Below, in pieces: positions 35,132 through 42,428 of a stretch of DNA of 64,000 nucleotides. The notes beneath the pieces were generated by a model. It made no database searches. It was given only the letters and a program-made list of their open reading frames with translations, and had not been told where the DNA came from. Location of the stretch: NCBI RefSeq assembly GCF_003460605.1, contig NZ_QTVN01000010.1, positions 2,501-66,500 on the forward strand. Direction: 5' to 3'. The stretch's first letter is position 1; the number at the start of each line of letters is the position of its first letter. A program made the translations under genes and the position numbers. Source of the DNA: Ruminococcus sp. AF31-8BH. Its GTDB lineage: Bacteria > Bacillota > Clostridia > Lachnospirales > Lachnospiraceae.

Positions 35132-36109
35132 TTATTTTCTTGTTTTTCTCTGGTACGGACTGGCGCTGTTTTTCTTCTTTTTCTTTTTGTTTTCGCCGTA
35201 GTAGTCCTCTAAGTACTCTTCAATTACCTCATCCTCATCCACCGAATATTCATCCAGAATCTCTTCCATAGCATCCGGGTCATCCTCCGGAAGCTCATCA
35301 TTTTCCAGGTCAAAACCGTTCACTCCATAGTCCAGATCATCCTCCTGGTCATATTCCTCGTAGGTGTCCCGGCGCTTTCTTCCTGACTGGCGAACTTTCC
35401 TTGGTGCTTCGTCCTCTTCCTGGAAATCGGTGTCCGGTTCTTCTTCGTATACTGCAGGTCTTCTCTTTTGGAAAGTTCTTCTGGAATTCTCAGCTTCTCC
35501 CTCGTCCTCATCCTCGTATTTCAGCCTGTTGATTGCAAACTGAATCAGCATTCCCACCAGGGCAAAGCCGATGGAAAAGATGATTCCAAAAGGAATTTCC
35601 TCCATATTTGTCAGCTTGGCAGTGGCAAAGCCGCTTAAAATTCCGCCGAGGATACTGGTTCCCACAATGATCACTTCCCGCTCATAGCGAAGGGCAAGAA
35701 AACCAAGCCCCACACCGGTCAGCAGGCACAGGAAAAAGGTAAAGGATGTGGTAGGATGGATCAGGTAAATGGTTACTGTCAGCCCAATTCCGGCACCGAT
35801 GATAAAAATACCAGCCTTAAAGATGGCAAAGGATATTACCGCAAGGACTACGCCTGCGATCAGCATAACCACCACATAAATGGTTTTGTCGCTGGCTCCC
35901 GCCTCATATACGCCGAAGAAGCCAGCCCCGGCGCCCATCAGAAAGCCAAAGATCATCATCCAGAACCGAAGAAGCCGGTAGCCCAGAATACAGTTGACCA
36001 GACCAAATACAAGCACGATTCCAAAGAACGCCATTGCCAGCGTCCCGGCTGCCTGCATGTCATGGATTCTGGCGGCAATATTTAAAACATTTTTCAGAAT
36101 ATCTGTCAT
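35132..36109 (-). CDS. DUF4203/TMEM198-like membrane protein with acidic tail
   Basis: 325 residues. The N-terminal 190 residues have about seven hydrophobic helices rich in Gly (LMGAGAGFFGVYEAG, GVGLGFLALRYE) like the TM7S3/TMEM198 domain. The C-terminal 130 residues are a disordered, strongly acidic tail (EEDDLDYGVNGFDLENDELPEDDPD) ending in a Lys stretch. Function unknown. GGAGGAGGCG before the ATG at 36109 decides the start. It follows the transglutaminase gene by 142 bp containing a repeat element and may be the last gene of that operon. Confidence 0.72.
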   Translation of the reverse strand: MTDILKNVLNIAARIHDMQAAGTLAMAFFGIVLVFGLVNCILGYRLLRFWMMIFGFLMGAGAGFFGVYEAGASDKTIYVVVMLIAGVVLAVISFAIFKAGIFIIGAGIGLTVTIYLIHPTTSFTFFLCLLTGVGLGFLALRYEREVIIVGTSILGGILSGFATAKLTNMEEIPFGIIFSIGFALVGMLIQFAINRLKYEDEDEGEAENSRRTFQKRRPAVYEEEPDTDFQEEDEAPRKVRQSGRKRRDTYEEYDQEDDLDYGVNGFDLENDELPEDDPDAMEEILDEYSVDEDEVIEEYLEDYYGENKKKKKKNSASPYQRKTRK

Positions 36110-36138
36110 AAGTAACGCCTCCTCCCACAATTGATTCT

Positions 36139-36222
36139 ATGATGTTAGGGGCAAAAGGTCTTTTGCCCCTAACTTGATATCCACGAATTGCTCCACTGCA
36201 AAGCAGCTTCCGCAATCCTCAT
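36139..36222. repeat. 84-bp dispersed repeat, copy A
   Basis: Contains GTTAGGGGCAAAAG-GT-CTTTTGCCCCTAAC, a perfect 14-bp stem (36144-36173), then a tail with a short CTGC/GCAG hairpin. 79 of 84 bases match the copy at 41536-41619. Confidence 0.85.
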
Positions 36223-36251
36223 TATATACTATTTTTTTCAAAACACTGTAA

Positions 36252-37496
36252 TCAGAACATATAATAAATAGTTTTCATATTTTCCAGAATGCCATAGTGA
36301 TATTCCACCTGATTCATTCCATATAGGGTCATATAATATCTGGCAGTTTCCTGAATGGAGTCCCCGTTGATCCACTCTGCCTTGGCCGCATCAAAAGCTT
36401 CCTGAGTGGAAAACTTAAATCTCACTACCGCCGCCCCGTTATTCAGCCGCATCTGACAGTACGCCAGGATCTCCTGGTAATCATAGGTGTCAAAGTACCC
36501 CTGGTTCAGCACATAGAAATTCTTAGCAGTAGCCGTACATTCCGGTAAAGTAAATTCACTGGACGGCGTGTAAGTCATCTCATATTCCTTTGGGAAGGGA
36601 CATAGATAATCATACAGGATCGTCTTGTGTTCTGCAAGCTGAACCGCATCTCCTTCCAGAAATTCCGGCTGATCCCCGTTGGTGGCATCAAAATAATAGT
36701 AATCCCCATCCAGCAAGATGATGTTCCAGGCATGCCCCTCTGTGCTTCCCGCCGTGCTGCCCTCCACATAGATGCAGGGAACTCCCAAATATTCCAGAAG
36801 ATACTGGGCAGCGCCTGCGTACCCGGCACACACCGCCTGTTTTTTCCAGAAGATGCCTGCCATGCTCTGGTCATCCTCAGACTCCTGGTACTCTGCGGTA
36901 TTGATCAGATAGGTATACACTGTTTTGGCTTTTTCGTAGTCATCTGCCCCCTCTGGAAGCAGCGCACTTACCTCCTGACAGGCATTTTCCGCCGCCTTTT
37001 GGATTTCTTCGATCTCTTCCTCTGTGTAGCTGTATCCCGGGGAAAAGGTACAGTAATTGCCGTCTGAGAATGTGGTTTTGTAAACCGACTTCCGGTTATG
37101 GACCCAGAACAGTTCCGGGTGATCCATAAGAACCGCATGATAGACCCGGTTTACCGTGTCATCTTCATAGACCGTAAGGTAAAATTCCTTCTCCCGGTTC
37201 TGGATCCCGGTAAGCATTTCCCGGTATCCCCGCTGCTCCTCCTCTGTCAAAAGCCCGAAATAATATTCCTGGCGGCCGGACTGTTCATCCGTCCCGGCAA
37301 TCTCCTGCTTTCTTAGCTCCCGCACTTCTTTGGGCTCTCCCGAAAAAATCTCAGGAGCATTTTCAAAAAGCTTTTCTCCCGCATTTTCCAGCAGGCTTCC
37401 AGGCTCATACTGCTGCTGATACACATAAATTCCCACCAGAACCGCCGCTGCAAACAGAATGATAAAAATAAGCTTCCAGGGATTTCTTTTTCGCAT
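36252..37496 (-). CDS. Membrane-anchored transglutaminase-like protein
   Basis: 414 residues: a short basic start, one N-terminal membrane anchor (LIFIILFAAAVLVGIYVYQ), a linker and a transglutaminase-like core. The catalytic triad is visible as Cys in KKQAVCAGYAGAAQYLLE, His in EGHAWNIILL and Asp in YYFDATNGD. Such domains act as proteases or cross-linkers outside the cell. AAGGAGG overlaps the stop of the MoxR gene 9 bp upstream, so it is the fourth gene of the LRR-VWA-MoxR operon. Confidence 0.85.
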   Translation of the reverse strand: MRKRNPWKLIFIILFAAAVLVGIYVYQQQYEPGSLLENAGEKLFENAPEIFSGEPKEVRELRKQEIAGTDEQSGRQEYYFGLLTEEEQRGYREMLTGIQNREKEFYLTVYEDDTVNRVYHAVLMDHPELFWVHNRKSVYKTTFSDGNYCTFSPGYSYTEEEIEEIQKAAENACQEVSALLPEGADDYEKAKTVYTYLINTAEYQESEDDQSMAGIFWKKQAVCAGYAGAAQYLLEYLGVPCIYVEGSTAGSTEGHAWNIILLDGDYYYFDATNGDQPEFLEGDAVQLAEHKTILYDYLCPFPKEYEMTYTPSSEFTLPECTATAKNFYVLNQGYFDTYDYQEILAYCQMRLNNGAAVVRFKFSTQEAFDAAKAEWINGDSIQETARYYMTLYGMNQVEYHYGILENMKTIYYMF

Positions 37497-37505
37497 TTGG
37501 CCTCC

Positions 37506-39017
37506 TTATCCCAGCTGCCGGATCCGCTCCAGAATGTCTCTGGTATTTTCCCGGAACAAAAGTTCCTTGTTGTAACGGTAATATCTCTCGCAGGAGTACT
37601 CCTGAAGGAAGGAAACTGCCGGGCTGCTGGTATTCAGCTCTGTGATAAACACCACCAGCTCCTGTCCTCCTGCAAAAGCGCTTTCCATAAAATCAAAGGC
37701 ATATTCCAGCTGTCTGGCTGCCTGGTCAAAATCTTCGTCATACTTTTCCTTAGACTCATTAAACCACTGGCGAAGAAAAGCGAAGGCTGCTTCCCCGTCC
37801 TGGACATTTTCTTTTTTCAGGTTCATCACGTAGCGCTCCAGAGTGTCCAGCACCTGCTGGTCGTGATGAATGTCTTCCCTGGACAAAAGCCCTGCCTTCT
37901 TTCGGGCGGCGGACTCTGCCTGATAACGGTTCTTCACATCCTCAAGATAAACCACAGGCTGCTCCCTCTGGCCTTCCATAAGAGGCTCCTTGCTTTCCTT
38001 TAAAATATCAAAAACAGCGGCAAGCACATCTTCTTCCTCGCGGACCATTCCAAACCCCTTGTTCAGCCCGGAAAGAAGAAGTCCGGTGACGCTCAGCTTC
38101 TCGTCAAAGGATGCGTGAGCTGCCTTTTTCACCAGAATATCGTCGATGCGGCCATTTAATACCTCATTGATCGGATAATCTGTACGGTACTTATAAAACA
38201 GCTCCAGATAATTGGCAAAATCACGGGCGATCTGAGGATGCTGGATGTACTGGCCAGCCACCTCCCGATCCACCGTTTTATCCAGCTTCTCGTAGACCTG
38301 GATCAGCCTGGAAAGATCCTCCCAGCCTCTTGGTGTGGCGAAATTTTTGCCGTCCACAGTACTTTCCATCTTGTAGAAATTGGCAGGCCTTGTGTTCAGA
38401 TAGGAAATCACGGCAGGGTGCACACCAGCTGTATAGGCATACTCTCTCCACGCATCAAAATCCGGCTCCACCTGGATCTTTTTCACACGGTCCATGGTCA
38501 CCACATCAAATTCCCGGACGGATTTGTTGTATTCCGGCGGGTTTCCTGCTGCCACGATCAGCCAGCCCTCCGGGATCTTATGGCTTCCGAAGGTTTTGCA
38601 CTGGAGAAACTGCAGCATGGCAGGGGCCAGCGTCTCGGAAACGCAGTTGATCTCATCAATAAAAAGGATTCCTTCCCTTAGTCCGGATTCCTGGATTTTT
38701 TCATAAATGGAAGCCACGATCTCACTCATGGTATACTCTGTAACCGCCATTTCCCTGCCGTCAAATTCCTTTTTGGAAATAAAGGGCAGGCCGATGGCGC
38801 TCTGTCTGGTGTGATGGGTGATGGTGTAGGATACCAGGCCCACCTTGCATTCCCTGGAAATCTGCTCCATGATCTGGGTCTTGCCGATTCCAGGTGCCCC
38901 GATGAGAAAAATGGGACGCTGTGCCATCACCGGGATCTCGTACTCCCCGTACTCATTTTTCAGAAGGTAAGCTTCTATTGTATTTCGAATCTCTTCTTTC
39001 GCTCGCTTAATATTCAT
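37506..39017 (-). CDS. MoxR-type AAA+ ATPase
   Basis: 503 residues with Walker A GAPGIGKTQ, Walker B ILFIDEINCVSE, sensor 1 AAGNPPEYN and the DRVKKI region. MoxR proteins act as chaperones with VWA partners in assembling complexes or inserting metal. The C-terminal 200 residues are helical and charged, without a known domain. The start at 39017 has GAGGAGAGAG; an earlier ATG would add 12 residues overlapping the gene gap. It lies 48 bp after the VWA-type gene. Confidence 0.88.
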   Translation of the reverse strand: MNIKRAKEEIRNTIEAYLLKNEYGEYEIPVMAQRPIFLIGAPGIGKTQIMEQISRECKVGLVSYTITHHTRQSAIGLPFISKKEFDGREMAVTEYTMSEIVASIYEKIQESGLREGILFIDEINCVSETLAPAMLQFLQCKTFGSHKIPEGWLIVAAGNPPEYNKSVREFDVVTMDRVKKIQVEPDFDAWREYAYTAGVHPAVISYLNTRPANFYKMESTVDGKNFATPRGWEDLSRLIQVYEKLDKTVDREVAGQYIQHPQIARDFANYLELFYKYRTDYPINEVLNGRIDDILVKKAAHASFDEKLSVTGLLLSGLNKGFGMVREEEDVLAAVFDILKESKEPLMEGQREQPVVYLEDVKNRYQAESAARKKAGLLSREDIHHDQQVLDTLERYVMNLKKENVQDGEAAFAFLRQWFNESKEKYDEDFDQAARQLEYAFDFMESAFAGGQELVVFITELNTSSPAVSFLQEYSCERYYRYNKELLFRENTRDILERIRQLG

Positions 39018-39065
39018 AATCTCTCTCCTCGTATTGCCAAAATCCACATCCACGTCTGGATCATC

Positions 39066-40424
39066 TTACTTCTCCAGATCCTCACTGTCCAGAATCAGTT
39101 TAATAGCCCAGGGCGGCACATCAATGTCCTGGTAATCCTCCTTCATGAAAACGAAAGCCGTCTCGTAAGGAGGCATTTTGGCAGGATAGATTCCATAGCC
39201 GTCTGTAAAATAGATCAGTCCCCGAAGCTTTGTAAATTTCTTCGCCCTCATCAGCTGCTCCACATAGGCAAAGGCCGGTCTAAAATCCGTACCCCCTCCC
39301 CCTTTCACAGTAAAATGGGACATATATTCCTTTAACTGCATGGCATTCTCAATGACCACATCGGACTGGATCTTCTCATCGCACTGGAGAATATGCACAT
39401 GGATCCGCCTGAAATAGCTCTCCGATTCACTGAGCACGCTGTAGGTCTCCTCCAGAAACTTCTGTACCAGTTCACCCTTACAGGACATGGAAGTGTCGAT
39501 GACGATGACGAAATCCTCCACCTTCCGTTCTTCCTTGGTCTCCAACGGCTCGATCAGGGGCATGTTGCCATACAGATTCATTCCATAATTGTAAAATATA
39601 TAATCGAAAGTGTCCATATCCACTTTCATTTCTTCTTTCAAAACAGAGAACTTCCGCAGAAATTCCCTGTAATCATAGCGGTTCCGGTTCTGCGCCCGAA
39701 GCTGGTCCGCAAGGGTCTCCCCGCCCTGTCCAGCTTCTTTGGAAAAGGTCTCCATCTCGGTCTGCATGCGATTCCTGATGTCATCCCAGTTCTTTTTCCT
39801 CTGGGACATCTGAGGGCTGTTTGGATGGTTCTCGTACCATTTACTATGGTCATCCTGGGAAAATTCCCTTCGCAGCTCCTGCATTTTGTTCTCCGGCAGA
39901 TGCAGGGTCTGAAGCCGTCTGTAAATCCGCTGAGCGGTAGGCACTTTGCCCTCTTCTAAGATCAGGGAAAGTGCCTGGCGCTTCACCATGGAGGCTGGCT
40001 GATGGACGCATTTCAGATAAAGGCCGTCAATCATGTTCTCCACCGCAATGTCGCAGGCAAGATTCCAGTACTGGACATCCACTGCCGGATTCCCCTCACT
40101 GTCCCGCTCTGGAAACACATGGAGAAAAATACAGTGCAGCAGGCTGTGCAGATAAACACGGTTCACCTTCTCCGTCCCTTTTTTGAACAGCTCCATCAAT
40201 TCTTCCGGCTGATAATACAGCACGTTTCCATCCGTTCCCACAGGATGTATGCCCATCTCCCCTACAAAAGGAAGGGCCGCCAGCGCACTGTCCAGAAACC
40301 GCATGTTCAGATACAGCTGGTTCCTTGCTCCGGTCAGGATATCCTGGCAAATGGCCTCTGCCGCAAGGGCCCGCTGCTGGGCATCGTGAATGGGATTTAC
40401 CTTAAATGTTCCTGAATCACTCAT
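39066..40424 (-). CDS. VWA-like/putative metallopeptidase protein (DUF2201 type)
   Basis: 452 residues. The N-terminal half has a metallopeptidase-like helix (YLHSLLHCIFLHVFPE) with DIAVENMIDGL. A charged spacer (about 215-260) follows. The C-terminal VWA-like domain has the MIDAS residues DTSMSCKGE, the Thr in GGGGTDFRPAF and the Asp in YFTDGYG. Paired with MoxR, as in known MoxR-VWA couples. The stop of the LRR gene overlaps its ATG by 4 nt, so the two are coupled. Confidence 0.87.
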   Translation of the reverse strand: MSDSGTFKVNPIHDAQQRALAAEAICQDILTGARNQLYLNMRFLDSALAALPFVGEMGIHPVGTDGNVLYYQPEELMELFKKGTEKVNRVYLHSLLHCIFLHVFPERDSEGNPAVDVQYWNLACDIAVENMIDGLYLKCVHQPASMVKRQALSLILEEGKVPTAQRIYRRLQTLHLPENKMQELRREFSQDDHSKWYENHPNSPQMSQRKKNWDDIRNRMQTEMETFSKEAGQGGETLADQLRAQNRNRYDYREFLRKFSVLKEEMKVDMDTFDYIFYNYGMNLYGNMPLIEPLETKEERKVEDFVIVIDTSMSCKGELVQKFLEETYSVLSESESYFRRIHVHILQCDEKIQSDVVIENAMQLKEYMSHFTVKGGGGTDFRPAFAYVEQLMRAKKFTKLRGLIYFTDGYGIYPAKMPPYETAFVFMKEDYQDIDVPPWAIKLILDSEDLEK

Positions 40425-41308
40425 AAGTCAAAGCTTCTCCTTCTGGATGGAAAATGGACTCTCTGGTATTCCATCAGCATACTGAGGATTTCTGAGGCGT
40501 GGGAAGCATTTGCCTGATCCATAAGACCGGCAAACAGCTCTCTTTGGTCCGGCGTTAAAGGGTAAGTATGAAGAAGCCATTCCAGCTCTTTGCCCCGCTT
40601 CTGCCGGATAAACGCTGAAGCGATCTGTGCCATATGCTCCTGCAGATACTGTTCATACTGGGCTTTGGCCTTGGCGGTAAGTCCTACTGGCCAGTACAGC
40701 CTTCCGTACACCATTTCCCGGAGAAAATCCGGAGATTCCTGGGCCCTGGCAAGCTCAAAGCGCTTGTCGTATTCCAGGAAGTGGAACACTTTTCCCTGAA
40801 AACAGTTCCGGTAATAAAGGCCGCTTCCGTGTACCTCAGTCATTAAAATCCTGGCGGGGGTATTCTCCACGCCCTCCTCGTAATATTCCGGGAACCAGAG
40901 CATGGCCTCCACCTCCCCGTAAAGGTGCACCTGCAGTTCTTCTCCCATCTCGGAAAGAATCTCCTTCAGACCGGATTCCTGGCTGTTCATCTGCACTTCC
41001 ATCCTGCGGATCTTGTGACAGCCTGTGAAGGCTCCGCTTCCAAGATCTGTGAAATCACTGGAAAACCACAGTTCTTCCAGCTCCCGGCAATTGTAAAAGC
41101 CGTATCTGCCGATCTTCCATACGCCGGAAGGAATGCGGATCACCTGGCAGCTTTTGCCGGAAAACAGATATTCCGCCAGCTCGGTAACCGGAACTCCATC
41201 AATTTCACCGGGAATTTCCACGATCTGCGGATTCCCGTCTATTTCCATGACCACAGCGTGATCCCCCTGAATGTCAAAGGTAAATCCGCTGTCTGTATGC
41301 TTTTTCAT
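40421..41308 (-). CDS. Leucine-rich-repeat protein (BspA/LRR_5 type)
   Basis: 295 residues without signal peptide. Residues 20-110 contain LRR_5 repeats (VEIPGEIDGVPVTELAEYLFSG, VIRIPSGVWKIGRYGFYNC, LWFSSDFTDLGSGAFTGC). The rest is helical and includes FELARAQESPDFLREMVYGRLYWP. A cytosolic LRR beside MoxR and VWA suggests a recognition subunit of the complex (inference). AAGGAGCTT lies before the ATG. First gene of the operon; its upstream region holds the 144-bp element. Confidence 0.8.
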   Translation of the reverse strand: MKKHTDSGFTFDIQGDHAVVMEIDGNPQIVEIPGEIDGVPVTELAEYLFSGKSCQVIRIPSGVWKIGRYGFYNCRELEELWFSSDFTDLGSGAFTGCHKIRRMEVQMNSQESGLKEILSEMGEELQVHLYGEVEAMLWFPEYYEEGVENTPARILMTEVHGSGLYYRNCFQGKVFHFLEYDKRFELARAQESPDFLREMVYGRLYWPVGLTAKAKAQYEQYLQEHMAQIASAFIRQKRGKELEWLLHTYPLTPDQRELFAGLMDQANASHASEILSMLMEYQRVHFPSRRRSFDL

Positions 41309-41347
41309 GTTGGATAAGCTCCTTTAATATGGTAATGTAAAAAAGAC

Positions 41348-41491
41348 GTAACTGTTCAGTACCTTCACAGTTACACGCTTCGCGATGCACAGAAAGCATG
41401 CTTTGCATGATTTCGCGCCGCAATTCTCGGGTTTTCTGTGAACTACGTTCACAAAAAACACCTCGCGGAATGCTACCTTCTGAATAGTTAC
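41348..41491. mobile_element. 144-bp MITE-like element
   Basis: Terminal inverted repeats GTAACTGTTCAG and CTGAATAGTTAC (11 of 12). It has internal hairpins such as GTGAAC-TAC-GTTCAC and AGCATGC-TTT-GCATG-type repeats. It has no coding capacity, and it lies between the LRR and pduL promoters. No transposase is in the window. Confidence 0.65.
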
Positions 41492-41535
41492 AAAAATACT
41501 TGCTATTTTTTCTCATTAAGATTAAACTCTATAAC

Positions 41536-41619
41536 ATGATGTTAGGGTCAAAAAGTCTTTTGCCCCTAACTTGATATCCACGAATTGCTCCGCTGCAAAG
41601 CAGCTCCCGCAATTCTCAT
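41536..41619. repeat. 84-bp dispersed repeat, copy B
   Basis: Same 84 bp as 36139-36222 with five substitutions; the stem at 41541-41570 has two mismatches. It lies upstream of pduL. Confidence 0.85.
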
Positions 41620-41674
41620 CATAACATATAACGATTTCAGTGAATCAAAAAACGTCACTTCGGAGGAATTTTTC

Positions 41675-42313
41675 ATGAGTACCAAAATCCCTATTGAAAC
41701 TTCAGCCAGGCATATCCATGTCTCCCAGGAGGATTTCCGTTTCCTTTTCGGGGAGGATGCCCAGCTTCATTATACGAAGGAACTAAGCCAGCCCGGACAA
41801 TACCTCTGCCAGGAACGCCTTACCGTAAAAGGTCCCAAAGGCGAATACCAGAATATGGCTCTTCTTGGTCCCTTCCGTAAAGAGACCCAGGTGGAGCTTT
41901 CCCTTACCGATACCCGGAAGATCGGGCTTCCCGGCGTGATCCGCCAGTCCGGCGACACTACTGGCTCCCCAGGCTGCACTCTGATCGGCCCCAAGGGTGA
42001 ACTGACCATCGACCACGGCGTGATCGTTGCCAAGCGGCACATCCACATGACCCCGGCCGATGCCGTCACTCTTAAGGTAAAAGACAATGACGAGGTCTTC
42101 GTCCTTACCAAAAGCTACGGCCGCGCCTTGATCTATGCAGATGTGGTAGTCCGTGTGGACTGGAGCTACCGCCTTGCCATGCATGTGGATACCGACGAGG
42201 CAAATGCTTTCTCCAACCAGACGGAGCCTTACGGCGTGATTGTAAAGTTCTTCGACGGTAATTATAATACGGACAAATGGATCGAGGATGTATTATCCGG
42301 TATCAACCGATAA
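41675..42313 (+). CDS. pduL: PduL-type phosphate acyltransferase
   Basis: Interconverts acyl-CoA and acyl phosphate (acetyl or propionyl) and so links CoA esters to ATP formation. 212 residues with two PduL domains and their zinc-binding motifs ARHIHVS (about 10) and KRHIHMTP (about 120). Start MSTKIPIETSARHIH at 41675 has CGGAGGAA upstream; earlier frame lies in the repeat. No microcompartment genes and no encapsulation peptide are evident, so it is probably the housekeeping phosphotransacylase downstream of PFOR (inference). Confidence 0.93.
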   Translation: MSTKIPIETSARHIHVSQEDFRFLFGEDAQLHYTKELSQPGQYLCQERLTVKGPKGEYQNMALLGPFRKETQVELSLTDTRKIGLPGVIRQSGDTTGSPGCTLIGPKGELTIDHGVIVAKRHIHMTPADAVTLKVKDNDEVFVLTKSYGRALIYADVVVRVDWSYRLAMHVDTDEANAFSNQTEPYGVIVKFFDGNYNTDKWIEDVLSGINR

Positions 42314-42383
42314 GGGAACCTCCCCGATTGCTATTGTTCTTTGCCTGCACAGTAACTTTTCAAACGCACATTCCTACGATAGC

Positions 42384-42426
42384 AAAAGTGCTTCCTGCCC
42401 GCCATCGGGTATGGAAGCACTTTTTT
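42384..42426. terminator. Terminator after pduL
   Basis: AAAAGTGCTTCC pairs with GGAAGCACTTTTTT. It also serves the convergent NlpC/P60 gene. Confidence 0.85.
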
Positions 42427-42428
42427 CA

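Noticed and set aside
37506..41308. Known gas-vesicle, RavA-ViaA or magnesium-chelatase system
   Set aside because: Only the MoxR-VWA pairing is shared; the LRR and transglutaminase partners and absence of chelatase subunits do not fit.
41274..41516. 80-codon minus-strand frame across the 144-bp repeat element
   Set aside because: It merely reads through the repeat and the LRR gene start; no ribosome-binding site or homology.
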